Assembly (NCBI GenBank): GCA_964589625.1
Contig: CAZPSH010000005.1
Span: 1-64,000, forward strand
DNA length: 64,000 nt
Reading direction: 5' to 3'
Origin: JBFLVU01 sp964589625
Lineage (GTDB): Bacteria > Acidobacteriota > UBA4820 > DSQY01
The notes under the pieces are model-generated. The model was not told where the DNA came from and ran no database searches. It saw only the letters and a list, made by a program, of their open reading frames with translations. Below, in pieces: positions 19,785 through 28,036 of this stretch; positions within the stretch are counted from its first letter, which is position 1, and the number at the start of each line of letters is the position of its first letter. The position numbers were made by a program, and so were the translations under genes.

Positions 19785-19928
19785 GGGCTGGTCCGTCCTG
19801 GGAGGATTGGGTGCCCAGAGGATTTCACCCTAGGTGACGCGGAGGCCGTCCTGAATCGGTTCCAGGCACATCGTCCCGGGAGTGGCGTTACTCCCGCGCC
19901 TCGCCGGGCATGGCTGCTCGCCCTGGCG

Positions 19929-21083
19929 GTGGCGGCGCTCGTGGCTCCGGCCATGTCCCAGGTGCCGCCCCGGGAGAAGGCCCAGGCCCTCCTTCGGCAA
20001 GGCGCGATCTACTTGGACGGGGGGGATGCCCCGTCCGCAGAGCCCCTCCTGCGCCAGGCCGCCCTGCTCGATCCGGGAAACGCCCTGGCGCTCAGCTATC
20101 TCGGCCACGCCCTCCTGGCTCAGCGCAGGTACTCCGAGGCGGCCACGGCGCTCCAAGAATCCCTCCGGCTGGACCGAGCCTCGCCGGGCCTGGGCCTGAA
20201 ACAGAGGCGTCAAACCACGGATGGACTCGGCCTGTCCCTCGCCTTCCAGGGCTTCTTCCGGGAGGCGGCGGAGGTATATTCAACGGCCCTGACGGAAGAT
20301 CCCGACTATCCCTCCTTCTCGTACAACCGCGCCTGCGTGCTCGCCCTCGACGGCCGCACTCAGGACGCCCTCCAGTCCCTGGTGGCCGCCTTGGACGCCG
20401 ATGCCCGGTCCCCGGGCGGATCCACCCTCCCCGACCCGGCTCTGGACGAGGACTTCAGAGGTCTTCGAGGAACCCCTCGCTTCCAGGCGGCCCTGCTGAT
20501 GCACCTCCCCCCTCAACCCAATGACGGCCCCTCCAGCGCCGCCATGCGGGCCGGAGCCGGTCTCCTGGCCCGGGGCCGCAGCGAGGAGGCCGCGTCCCGG
20601 CTGCGGGCGGCGGCGGGACTCGACCCCTCCGAACCGTGGGCTTGGTACTTCCTTGGGGGGGCGCTCCTGGAGACCGGTCCACCCGAGGAGGCCGCGGAGG
20701 CTCTCCTCCGCTCCCTCCAAGAGGACCTGAAGACGTCTCGTCTGCCCATGCCCGCCGTCCGGTTCGCCGGACTCCGTTCGGGGGTCTGGCTATTGGAGCA
20801 GGGCCGTCTCGAGGAGGCCGCCCTGGCCTTGAATCGCGCCAGCACGGCCGCGCCCGCCCATCCCTGGCCCCACTATCTCCTCGCGCGCCTCCACGCCCAA
20901 GCGGGACGCCCGGAGGAAGCCCTGCGGTCGCTCGGGCTTGCCGTGCGCCACCGGGAGGAGGTATGGCCCGGCGAAGCCCTCCTCCCCGATCCTCGATCCG
21001 ACCCCGCCTTCTCGGCCCTTTCCACATCCCCCGGGTGGGCGGCCGTCGTTGAGCCCCTGGGACCCGGATCGAAGCATCCTTGA
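19929..21083 (+). CDS. exported TPR-repeat protein (start uncertain)
   Basis: A 384-residue frame with at least six tetratricopeptide-like helix pairs (AIYLDGGDAPSAEPLLRQAA, ALSYLGHALLAQRRYSEAAT, GLLARGRSEEAASRLRAAAG, LEQGRLEEAALALNRASTA, and others). It is probably a periplasmic or membrane-anchored scaffold. The first standard start is the GTG at 19929, but it cuts into a signal peptide: the frame upstream reads RRAWLLALAVAALVAPAMSQ and is open back to the sigma-factor stop at 19782-19784 with no ATG, GTG or TTG. The true start may be a rare codon, or the 5' end may carry a mutation. Function unknown. Confidence 0.75.
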   Translation: MAALVAPAMSQVPPREKAQALLRQGAIYLDGGDAPSAEPLLRQAALLDPGNALALSYLGHALLAQRRYSEAATALQESLRLDRASPGLGLKQRRQTTDGLGLSLAFQGFFREAAEVYSTALTEDPDYPSFSYNRACVLALDGRTQDALQSLVAALDADARSPGGSTLPDPALDEDFRGLRGTPRFQAALLMHLPPQPNDGPSSAAMRAGAGLLARGRSEEAASRLRAAAGLDPSEPWAWYFLGGALLETGPPEEAAEALLRSLQEDLKTSRLPMPAVRFAGLRSGVWLLEQGRLEEAALALNRASTAAPAHPWPHYLLARLHAQAGRPEEALRSLGLAVRHREEVWPGEALLPDPRSDPAFSALSTSPGWAAVVEPLGPGSKHP

Positions 21084-21130
21084 CAGGAGCGGGTCCGTGG
21101 TCCAGAATTCGTGGAATTGGAGGCCCTAGC

Positions 21131-22363
21131 GTGTCATTCCGTTGGCTGGTCACGCCCGTATTTCTGCTTGTCGCGGTCGGCGCCGCGGCGCAACCCGCCA
21201 AGCCCCCCGTCCTGGTCTCCACCGGAGCAGACGGCACGGCCCTCTGGTTGCCGGGTGAAACGAACCTGGCCGGGGAGACCGTCGCGGCGGCCATCCACCG
21301 GAGATTCATGACCTGCTGGAAGCGTCTCTTCGGCGTTTCCGCCACGGTTGCGGACCCCCTCCTCGTCCCCCGAACGGGCGATCTGGCCGAAGGGGTCTTC
21401 GTGGCCATGTGGGCCGAAGCCTCGGCGGTTCTGGACGAGTCCGACCGGCCCGCCGCTCTGTCCGCCCTCCGTTCTATGGTCCTGGGTGATCCGACGCCCC
21501 TCGTGGAAGGCCTCGCCCGCGCTGCCGGCTCGCCACGCCTGGGCGAGCCCATGGTCCAGGACGCCCTTCTGTACCTTTTCCTCTCGGAGGCCACCTCCGA
21601 TCCGGCCTTTCTTCCGGAGGCCCTTCCCCCGGGGCCGGGAGGCGCCCGCCTGAAGCGCGCACTGGAGCGGAGGGGGACGGCCTATCCAGCCTTCCTCCGG
21701 CGGTACGCCGCGTGGATCCTGTCCAGGGCTGTCGAGGCCCGGCTGATCGAGCGCGTGCCCGGCACTTTACCCGCCGTTTGGGCGCTTTCGGAGGGCCTGC
21801 CCGCCGGAGGCTGGACCTCCTGCTCCTTCGACCTCCCTGATGCCGCAGCCTCCGTAGATTTGGCCGTTGCGGGAGAGGGCCCGGAGATCCACCTGCTGAC
21901 CTTCTTGACGGACGCCTCGGGACGCGTGCTCAGGTCCGGCATTGGTACTCCCTCTGAGAACGGGAGCCTTCCCCTCACCGAAGGGGCCACACGCCTCTGG
22001 GTCGTGCTCTGGAACACGGGCCGGACGGACTCGGGAGCGGGACTTGCCGTGACCCTGTGGGCGGACCACACCCCCCCGTTCCGACTGCGGGAGGGCGCCC
22101 TGGAGGAGGGCACCCTCGACCTCCTCATCGAGGAGCGGGCGGGCATTCTGGACTACTGTCTGTTCAGCCAACCCCTGGCCGAAGGAACTCCCGTCTTCTT
22201 GCCCGTCCCGGCCTTCCCCTCCCGAGGGGCGGGGGTCAATCGTTACCGGTTGGCGATGGTCGCAGAACTCGAGGGCGCAGAGGACCTTTTCCTCCAGTGC
22301 CGGACCCGGTCCGGTGGCGCGTACCAGGCCCCCCTCCACGTGAAGGTGCCCTCTCGCCCATGA
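21131..22363 (+). CDS. exported protein of unknown function
   Basis: A 410-residue protein with a signal peptide (VSFRWLVTPVFLLVAVGAAA, cleavage after QP or similar). The GTG at 21131 is chosen because GGAGG precedes it by 7-8 bases. The N-terminal half is mostly helical and Ala/Leu/Pro-rich. The C-terminal half is beta-rich (SVDLAVAGEGPEIHLLTFLT, GLAVTLWADHTPPFRLREG, LHVKVPSRP). I recognise no family. It lies 47 bp after the TPR gene, and its TGA overlaps the comM ATG (ATGATG at 22360-22365), so the two are translationally coupled. Whether the link to comM is functional is unclear. Confidence 0.7.
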   Translation: MSFRWLVTPVFLLVAVGAAAQPAKPPVLVSTGADGTALWLPGETNLAGETVAAAIHRRFMTCWKRLFGVSATVADPLLVPRTGDLAEGVFVAMWAEASAVLDESDRPAALSALRSMVLGDPTPLVEGLARAAGSPRLGEPMVQDALLYLFLSEATSDPAFLPEALPPGPGGARLKRALERRGTAYPAFLRRYAAWILSRAVEARLIERVPGTLPAVWALSEGLPAGGWTSCSFDLPDAAASVDLAVAGEGPEIHLLTFLTDASGRVLRSGIGTPSENGSLPLTEGATRLWVVLWNTGRTDSGAGLAVTLWADHTPPFRLREGALEEGTLDLLIEERAGILDYCLFSQPLAEGTPVFLPVPAFPSRGAGVNRYRLAMVAELEGAEDLFLQCRTRSGGAYQAPLHVKVPSRP

Positions 22364-23898
22364 TGGTGCGCATCACCTCCGCGGACCTGTACGGGATCGA
22401 GGCCGTACCCGTCGAGGTGGAGGTGGACGTCCAGCCCGGAATGCCGGCCTATGTCACGGTGGGTCTGCCCGACGCGGCCGTGCGTGAGAGCCGGGAGCGG
22501 GTGCGCGGAGCCATCCTAAACTCCGGGTACCAGTACCCCCTCGAGCAGGTTACCGTGAACTTGGCCCCAGCGGACATCCGGAAGGAGGGCGCCCAACTCG
22601 ATCTTCCCATCGCCCTTTGCCTCCTCAAGGCAACCGGCCACATTCCCTCCGATTCCCTCCAGGGAAGGGCCCTCATCGTCGGCGAGCTGGCCCTCAACGG
22701 GGCCCTCCGACCGATCCACGGGGTCCTTTCCATGGCGTTGCTGGCCCGGAGCAAGGGAATGGCCCTGCTGTGCCCCGCCGAAAACGGCGAGGAGGCCGCG
22801 GTGGTGGAGGGATGCCGCGTGTTTCCCCTGGCGAGCCTTTCCGAAGCCGTCCGCTTCCTCCGGGGCGACTTGACTCTGGATCCATTGCCCCACAGGGCCT
22901 ACGCCGATTCCCTGGAGGATCCGCCCTGGCCCATCGATTTTGCGGACGTCAAGGGGCAGGCCCATGTAAAGAGGGCCTTGGAGGTGGCCGCCAGCGGAGG
23001 TCACAACGTCCTGCTCCTCGGCCCTCCCGGATCGGGCAAGTCCATGCTGGCGAAGCGCCTTCCTACGATCCTCCCCCCCATGTCCTTCGCCGAGGCGCTA
23101 GAGACGACCCGCATCCTCTCCTCCACGGGGGAGCGCGCGGCGCTGCGTGGAGGCCTCGTTTCCTTCCAGCCGTTCCGCGCGCCCCACCACACCGTTTCCT
23201 ATGCCGGGATGATCGGGGGGGGCTCGGTGATCCGCCCGGGGGAGATTTCCCTCGCCCACAACGGCGTTCTATTCCTGGACGAGTTGACGGAGTTCAAGCG
23301 GGACGTCCTGGAGAGCCTCCGCCAGCCCCTGGAGGACCGGCGCATCTCCATCGCGCGGGTCAAGGGAAAGCTGACGTTTCCGGCCTCATTCATGCTCGTG
23401 GCGGCTTCCAATCCCTGTCCCTGCGGTTACCACGGAGACCCCACTCACCAGTGCCGATGCACCCCCCCGCAAATCCAACGGTACCTGTCCAAGCTTTCCG
23501 GCCCCCTCCTGGACCGCATCGACATCCAGGTGGAGGTCACGTCCATGCCTCCCGAGGAACTCCGCGCCGCCTCGCCCGGGGAGCCATCCCGGTCGGTGCG
23601 CGCCAGGGTCCAGGCGGCCCGAAAGAAACAGTGGGAGCGGTTCTCCGGGTCCGCCGTCCACACGAACGCTCAAATGGACGAGCGTTCCGTGGAGGCCCAC
23701 TGCGCCCTCGACGGGGAGGCGGAGGCCTTTTTGCTCCAGGCCCTTCGGCTGTCGCGCATCACGGCCCGGGGCCACCACCGGATTCTCAAGGTGGCCAGGA
23801 CCATCGCCGACCTCGCAGGTGGAGGGCGCATTACCGCCAGCCACCTCGCCGAGGCGGTCCAGTACCGCACGCTGGATCGGAAGCTCTACGCGAATTGA
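22360..23898 (+). CDS. comM: YifB/ComM-family Mg-chelatase-like AAA+ ATPase
   Basis: ComM is a hexameric helicase that promotes branch migration during natural transformation in several Gram-negatives. The 512-residue protein has the N-terminal Lon-protease-like (S5-fold) domain (MPAYVTVGLPDAAVRESRER), Walker A GPPGSGKSMLAKRLP near residue 223, and Walker B NGVLFLDELTEF near 301. A four-cysteine zinc-like insert (CPCGYHGDPTHQCRC) follows near residue 350, and the ChlI C-terminal domain ends in YRTLDRKLY. Two adjacent ATGs (22360, 22363) are possible starts. comEA and a pseudopilin elsewhere in the window are consistent with a competence capacity. Confidence 0.94.
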   Translation: MMVRITSADLYGIEAVPVEVEVDVQPGMPAYVTVGLPDAAVRESRERVRGAILNSGYQYPLEQVTVNLAPADIRKEGAQLDLPIALCLLKATGHIPSDSLQGRALIVGELALNGALRPIHGVLSMALLARSKGMALLCPAENGEEAAVVEGCRVFPLASLSEAVRFLRGDLTLDPLPHRAYADSLEDPPWPIDFADVKGQAHVKRALEVAASGGHNVLLLGPPGSGKSMLAKRLPTILPPMSFAEALETTRILSSTGERAALRGGLVSFQPFRAPHHTVSYAGMIGGGSVIRPGEISLAHNGVLFLDELTEFKRDVLESLRQPLEDRRISIARVKGKLTFPASFMLVAASNPCPCGYHGDPTHQCRCTPPQIQRYLSKLSGPLLDRIDIQVEVTSMPPEELRAASPGEPSRSVRARVQAARKKQWERFSGSAVHTNAQMDERSVEAHCALDGEAEAFLLQALRLSRITARGHHRILKVARTIADLAGGGRITASHLAEAVQYRTLDRKLYAN

Positions 23899-23937
23899 GT
23901 CCGGGGGACGGGACTCAGGACGGGAACGGCTCTATCT

Positions 23938-24405
23938 TCATCCACCGCCCATCCGGAGCCGCCAGGAGAGCCTGCCCAAGAACTCGTTGAGCGGGTTGTC
24001 CCTGGAGAGAAAGCCCAAGACGGGCTTCCGGCGGACGCCGATGGTCTTGTAGTAGTCCAACAGCCTCTGCCGGTGGGGCGACCGGAGCCGCATGCCGCGG
24101 TGTATAGCCCGCACGCACTGGTAACGATCGTCCTGGGCCAGGTAAGCCTTCGCCAGGTTGAGGTAGCACAAGGGCTCGTCCGGATCCTGGCGGACGGCCT
24201 CCTGGCAGAGGTCCAGGCCCTCCGGCACTGCCGCGCCGAGGAGGGCCTGGATCATGCCCGTGTAGGACAGGGCCAGGGCGCTGTCGGGATGGGTCTCCAG
24301 GTATCCCCGGAACAGCGTGAGGGCTTCCGATGTCAGACCACGATCCGCCAGGGCAATTCCCTGCTTCAGGCGGGGCGGTACATCCACGAGTTCGACGTCG
24401 GCCAT
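23938..24405 (-). CDS. small TPR-repeat protein
   Basis: A 155-residue protein with about three TPR motifs (LKQGIALADRGLTSEALTLF, ALSYTGMIQALLGAAVPEGL, CYLNLAKAYLAQDDRYQCVR). A basic C-terminal tail follows (GVRRKPVLGFLSRDNPLNEF and a terminal RMGGG). There is no signal peptide, so it is cytoplasmic. The ATG at 24403-24405 (MADVELVDVPPR) is preferred since a GGGGAG lies about 9 bp upstream; an open frame to 24465 exists. It probably serves as a protein-protein interaction module, partner unknown. It is divergent from the TetR gene and convergent with comM. Confidence 0.75.
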   Translation of the reverse strand: MADVELVDVPPRLKQGIALADRGLTSEALTLFRGYLETHPDSALALSYTGMIQALLGAAVPEGLDLCQEAVRQDPDEPLCYLNLAKAYLAQDDRYQCVRAIHRGMRLRSPHRQRLLDYYKTIGVRRKPVLGFLSRDNPLNEFLGRLSWRLRMGGG

Positions 24406-24534
24406 CTGACAGACTCCCCGAAGTTCCTCCCCCGGCGGGGCGCAACTAGAGGGCATTTTTACCATTCTCGTGAAGTTCCCGGCAAGTCGGTCCCCCCACC
24501 GGCGACCGAACCGGGGGCTCCTGCCCCAACTACT

Positions 24535-24617
24535 TGTAAGTGAGAACTTATCACCCCGGGGTCACCCCCCTTCTTGACAAGAAAAATCGGCAGATGATAG
24601 GCTCGCATGTAAGTGAG
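24535..24617. promoter_or_regulatory. repeated operator-like elements upstream of the TetR gene
   Basis: The 10-mer TGTAAGTGAG occurs twice, at 24535-24544 and 24608-24617. The first is part of a small palindrome, TAAGT-GAGA-ACTTA (24537-24550). The two copies flank the promoter at 24574-24602, a layout expected for autoregulation by the TetR protein. TetR-family operators often contain TAAGT or ACTTA half-sites. Binding is inferred. Confidence 0.5.
24574..24602 (+). promoter_or_regulatory. promoter of the TetR-family gene
   Basis: TTGACA (24574-24579) with a weak -10 (GATAGG or ATAGGC near 24596-24602) at 16-17 bp spacing. It lies about 40 bp before the gene start and is bracketed by the two TGTAAGTGAG repeats. 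Confidence 0.5.
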
Positions 24618-24639
24618 TAGATACATTCAGGGGGCACGG

Positions 24640-25224
24640 ATGGAGTTGATTGTAGAAGAAAGCAAGCGGGATACCAAGCTTCCCGACATTCTTCGGGCAG
24701 CCCTGGAACTCTTCACAGAGAAGGGCATCCACGCCACCACCACCAAAGACATCGCTCGTCGGGCCGGAGTCAGCGAAGGCGCCCTGTACAGGCACTTCCA
24801 GAGCAAGCAGGAGCTGGCCGAGGACCTTTACCTCACGCACTTGTCCTACTTCACCGCCCAGTTGGACCGCTCCGTGTTGGTGGCCTCCAGTCTGCGGGAG
24901 AGGCTCTTCGCCCTCGCGGACGGGTGCTTCCGGTTCTTCGACGAGGACAGGACCCTCTTCACCTACCTGATCCTCAGCGAGCACAACGAGTTGGGCCGGA
25001 CGAGCCGGAAGGTCCGCCACATCCGGCACCTCGTCCGCGACATCCTCCAGGACGGCCAGAAGACGGGCGAAGTGCGTCCGGGGAACCTGGAAATCATGGG
25101 GGCCGCCATCATCGGGATCATCATCCGGGTGGCCATCTTCCGCATCTACGGCTTGATCCCCGGCGACCTGCGCAACCAGGCGGCGGAGGTGGCCGACGCC
25201 TGCCAGCGAGTCGTCTGCGCCTGA
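24640..25224 (+). CDS. TetR/AcrR-family transcriptional regulator
   Basis: A 194-residue regulator with the TetR helix-turn-helix in residues about 10-55: ILRAALELFTEKGIHATTTK, then DIARRAGVSEGALYRHFQSK. The C-terminal ligand-binding domain is helical (RLFALADGCFRFFDEDRTLF) and resembles that of regulators of lipid or efflux genes; the ligand is unknown. The ATG at 24640 (MELIVEESK) follows GGGGG; the 24613 start would lie inside the operator repeat. Its target may be its own promoter and the genes just downstream. Confidence 0.92.
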   Translation: MELIVEESKRDTKLPDILRAALELFTEKGIHATTTKDIARRAGVSEGALYRHFQSKQELAEDLYLTHLSYFTAQLDRSVLVASSLRERLFALADGCFRFFDEDRTLFTYLILSEHNELGRTSRKVRHIRHLVRDILQDGQKTGEVRPGNLEIMGAAIIGIIIRVAIFRIYGLIPGDLRNQAAEVADACQRVVCA

Positions 25225-25316
25225 CCCCGGCCGGCGACCCGTGCTATTCTGGTCCGAGTCACGGAACCGCGATTGGCGGAGGGTCCTAAGTCGGGCCCGA
25301 GAGAGGGTATGGATCG

Positions 25317-25853
25317 ATGGACGCCCGTCAGAAGTTGGAGGCCCTCGCCGCCCAGGATTCCCCCTCCAAGGCTCGCCTCGAGGCTGGAGTGCAGATCTTC
25401 GCGGAGGCCGTGGCCGCATCCTTGAAGGTCAAGCCCGACGAGGTGGCCGTCCTGTTGCTGACCACCACCGGGAACACGCTGAAATTCCTGTGGCCGACGG
25501 CCCTGCGCCAAGGCGCCGGGGCCATTCCCGCCGACCACAAGGCCGCCTTCGCCTCGGAAGTCCTGCGCACCCTGAAAGGCAAGGTGGACAACAAGCTCTC
25601 CGAAAGCAAGCACCTGCGGTTCTTTGAGAACGTGAAGGGAATGGAGACGAGCGGCCTGCCCATCCAGAAGATGGTCGCCCTGCCCCTCGTTCACTCGGGA
25701 AAGGCCATCGGTGTTGTGGAGGTGTCTCGCAAAGGCAAGACACCGGAGGACTCGGGGCCGAACTTCACGCAGGAAGATGCGCAGCGACTCGTGGGGCTCT
25801 GCAAAGAACTGGCCCCTGCCCTGGCCTCTCTTACGCCTTCCCCCTTTGTGTGA
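25317..25853 (+). CDS. GAF-domain protein
   Basis: A 178-residue protein whose body has the GAF pattern. A helix (SPSKARLEAGVQIFAEAVAA) leads to strands VAVLLLTTTGNTLKFLWP. Later the typical closing pair MVALPLVHSGKAIGVVEVSRKG appears, with a final helix (TQEDAQRLVGLCKELAPALA). GAF domains bind small ligands such as cyclic nucleotides or heme, or mediate dimerisation. No effector domain is attached, so it would act by protein contact. It is the second gene after the TetR regulator (92-bp gap). Confidence 0.72.
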   Translation: MDARQKLEALAAQDSPSKARLEAGVQIFAEAVAASLKVKPDEVAVLLLTTTGNTLKFLWPTALRQGAGAIPADHKAAFASEVLRTLKGKVDNKLSESKHLRFFENVKGMETSGLPIQKMVALPLVHSGKAIGVVEVSRKGKTPEDSGPNFTQEDAQRLVGLCKELAPALASLTPSPFV

Positions 25854-25868
25854 ACCTTGGGTGCGCCC

Positions 25869-26390
25869 ATGGCCAGACTTCCCCTGGAAGGGCACCCGCC
25901 AGGATTGGGCCTCTGGCTGACCGACGAGCCCGTGCGTGTTACCGTCTCTGGGTCCTCCATGGAGCCCGCCCTCCGAAACGGAGACACGGTGGAGGTCGTT
26001 CGAGCGGCCCGCGATGAGGTGCGACGGGGCGATCTCGTGGTCTTCGAGCGTGACGGCGAGGTCACCGTCCATCGCTTCCTCGCCCGGGAGGGGGAGCGGT
26101 TCCTGGAAAAGGGCGATGCCCACGCCCTTGGAGCCTGGCACCCCTGGCCGGAGGTTCTGGGCCGCGTGGTAGCCTGCGGGCCCGCCGGCGCCTCGTCCAT
26201 GGCGACCCCCCTTCCCGCGCGCCTCCAGCGCTCCCTCGGTCGCCGCCACCTCCTTCGGCATGTCTTGACGGACCGGGCCGGTTCCCTTCCTGGAACGCCC
26301 CTGAGGCGCGCGGCCCTGGGCCTCCTCCGCCGCATTCCCGATTGCATTTGGAACGGCGGACCCAAGAGCCACTCGAAGGCACCGCCGTGA
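25869..26390 (+). CDS. S26-type signal peptidase-like protein (Ser/His, ER/SipW type)
   Basis: A 173-residue protein with the S24/S26 protease fold. The nucleophile motif SGSSMEPAL places Ser30, and the second active-site strand reads EVTVHRFLA with His68, where bacterial LepB would have Lys. Ser/His is the arrangement of the archaeal/ER-type (SipW) enzymes. The conserved EKGDA box follows. No N-terminal TM anchor is visible, which is unusual for a secretory signal peptidase, so it may process a special substrate. The ATG at 25869 is preferred over the TTG at 25857. Its TGA overlaps the GTG of the methyltransferase gene (GTGA). Confidence 0.75.
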   Translation: MARLPLEGHPPGLGLWLTDEPVRVTVSGSSMEPALRNGDTVEVVRAARDEVRRGDLVVFERDGEVTVHRFLAREGERFLEKGDAHALGAWHPWPEVLGRVVACGPAGASSMATPLPARLQRSLGRRHLLRHVLTDRAGSLPGTPLRRAALGLLRRIPDCIWNGGPKSHSKAPP

Positions 26391-27748
26391 GACGCCCGTC
26401 CGGCACCCCACCCCGCGGACGACCGCTCCGGAACGCCTCCTCGACTTCACCCGTATCGGTTTGCGTCGAGTCCTTCGCCTGGGGGGGACGCGCCGTGGCG
26501 CGCCACGAGGGCAAGGTCCTCTTCGTGGCGCAGGCCGTTCCGGGCGACAAGGTTCTGTGCAGATTGGAGAAAGTGAAGTCCAGCTACGCCGAGGGGCGGG
26601 TGACGGCCGTCCTGAGCCCCTCCCCCCGCCGCGTCGAACCCAAGTGCAAGTTTTTCGGACACTGCGGGGGCTGCCAGTGGCTGGCGGCGGAGTACTCCCT
26701 TCAGTTGGAGCAGAAGGAGGTCCTGGTCCGGAAAACCTTGCGGGCCCATCTTCCCGGGGCCGAGCTGGAGCCCATTGTGGCCGCCGAGCCGCCCAGGGGG
26801 TACCGCCACCGGGGAGATTTCCACGTTCGGCCCTCGGGGGACGGTGTTCTCGTAGGGTTTTACATGGAGTCTTCCCACCGTCTCGTCAACTTGGACGTTT
26901 GCCTCCTCTTCGACGGAGCCTTCAACAACCGCTACGCCTCCCTGAGAAGAGTCCTCCAGTCCTGCCCGGCGGCCCGGCATCTCGCGGGATTCACGCTGGC
27001 GCGATCCGAAGAGGGCGAACACTACGCGCTGCACCTTCGGGTCATGGACGCCATTCCCCCGGAGGATCCCTTCCAACTCCTGAACGCGGCACAGGCCGCC
27101 GGGCTCGCCCACTCCCTCGTGACCCCGGTGAGGGATCCCTCCACCATCCTTGCCCGGCAGGGCGAACCGTCGGTGACCTATTCCCTCACAGGCCATCGAG
27201 GAGGCGCCATCGACCTTCGAGCGGACGTGCGCTCCTTCACCCAGGCCCATTACGGCCTGAACCGATCCCTCGTGGATTCGGCCATGAGGTTCCTGTCGCC
27301 CTCCCAGGGGGAGCGCATCCTGGACCTCTACTCGGGAATCGGGAATTTCACGATTCCCCTGGCCGAGGCAGGCGCAGAGGTCACGGCCGTCGAGTCCAGC
27401 CCCTTCGCCCACGCGGACGCGGCGGCCAACGCCGCCCGGTTCCCAGGGAGCCGCATCCGGCACCTTCAAGGGGACGCGGCGCAGTGGACGGCCTGGCTGG
27501 CAGAGGGTGGAGAGCGCTTCGATGCCGTCCTTCTGGACCCTCCGCGGACGGGGGCCAAAGAGGTCCTGCCCGGCCTCCTTCGATTGGCTCCCTCTCGCAT
27601 CCTTTACGTGTCCTGCAACCTGCCTGCCTTGGAACGAGACCTGGGACTGTTCCGCGCAGGTGGATATTGCCTGCGCCGCCTTCGCGCATTCGACGCCTTC
27701 CCCCAAACCTACGCAGTGGAGACGCTCGCCCTTCTCACTCGGAACTGA
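26387..27748 (+). CDS. 23S rRNA (uracil) C5-methyltransferase, RlmD/TrmA family
   Basis: SAM-dependent RNA m5U methyltransferase of 453 residues. The N-terminal TRAM domain is VESFAWGGRAVARHEGKVLF with EGRVTAVLSPSPRR. The iron-sulfur ligands are CKFFGHCGGC plus a later Cys (LDVCLLFD). SAM binding is by LDLYSGIGNFTIPLA, and a TrmA-type LLDPPRTGAKE precedes the catalytic SCNLPALERDL. In E. coli, RlmD methylates U1939 and RlmC U747; which applies here is not decidable. The GTG at 26387 forms a GTGA overlap with the peptidase gene; an open frame to 26342 is less likely. Confidence 0.9.
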   Translation: MRRPSGTPPRGRPLRNASSTSPVSVCVESFAWGGRAVARHEGKVLFVAQAVPGDKVLCRLEKVKSSYAEGRVTAVLSPSPRRVEPKCKFFGHCGGCQWLAAEYSLQLEQKEVLVRKTLRAHLPGAELEPIVAAEPPRGYRHRGDFHVRPSGDGVLVGFYMESSHRLVNLDVCLLFDGAFNNRYASLRRVLQSCPAARHLAGFTLARSEEGEHYALHLRVMDAIPPEDPFQLLNAAQAAGLAHSLVTPVRDPSTILARQGEPSVTYSLTGHRGGAIDLRADVRSFTQAHYGLNRSLVDSAMRFLSPSQGERILDLYSGIGNFTIPLAEAGAEVTAVESSPFAHADAAANAARFPGSRIRHLQGDAAQWTAWLAEGGERFDAVLLDPPRTGAKEVLPGLLRLAPSRILYVSCNLPALERDLGLFRAGGYCLRRLRAFDAFPQTYAVETLALLTRN

Positions 27749-27757
27749 TTCCCCTCC

Positions 27758-27822
27758 ATGCAAAAGGGGCCCTTCGGCCCCTTTCTCCGTCTCTACTGGA
27801 GCGGGAAACGGGATTCGAACCC
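27758..27822. repeat. direct-repeat copy 1: tRNA-Gly 3' fragment plus terminator
   Basis: Bases 27758-27822 are identical over 65 bp to 27998-28062. This copy holds the last 26 nt of tRNA-Gly (minus strand: T-arm 3' side, acceptor, CCA; 27797-27822) and its downstream terminator hairpin (27763-27784). It is not attached to the 5' half, so it is a tRNA remnant. The 175 bp between the copies is low-complexity, C/G-rich sequence containing a T-arm-like GGGTTCGAATCCC at 27969-27981, in the opposite orientation to the tRNA, and several short hairpins. Confidence 0.85.
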
Positions 27823-28002
27823 CGCTCCCCGCCGCTCCGCTTCCCTAGGGGGGCTCTGCCGCCCCCCTCGGGCGCCTGCCTCCGGCAGGCGGTCACCCCC
27901 CGCCCTTGCGCGGGACGCCCTCTGCGCGGGGGAACCTCCCCGTTCCCCCGCTCCCCTTCGCCGGCCCCGGGTTCGAATCCCTCTCCCTTCTTCCCTAATG
28001 CA

Positions 28003-28024
28003 AAAGGGGCCCTTCGGCCCCTTT
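28003..28024 (-). terminator. Rho-independent terminator of tRNA-Gly
   Basis: On the minus strand AAAGGGGCC, loop GAAG, GGCCCCTTTT forms a strong hairpin followed by TTTT. It lies 13 nt beyond the tRNA CCA end. The same hairpin in copy 1 (27763-27784) may terminate the methyltransferase gene from the other side. Confidence 0.75.
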
Positions 28025-28036
28025 CTCCGTCTCTAC

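Noticed and set aside
27969..27981. GGGTTCGAATCCC on the plus strand as part of a second tRNA
   Set aside because: The flanking bases do not extend the T-stem, and no D-arm, anticodon arm or acceptor match can be built upstream. It is more likely scrambled tRNA-derived sequence.
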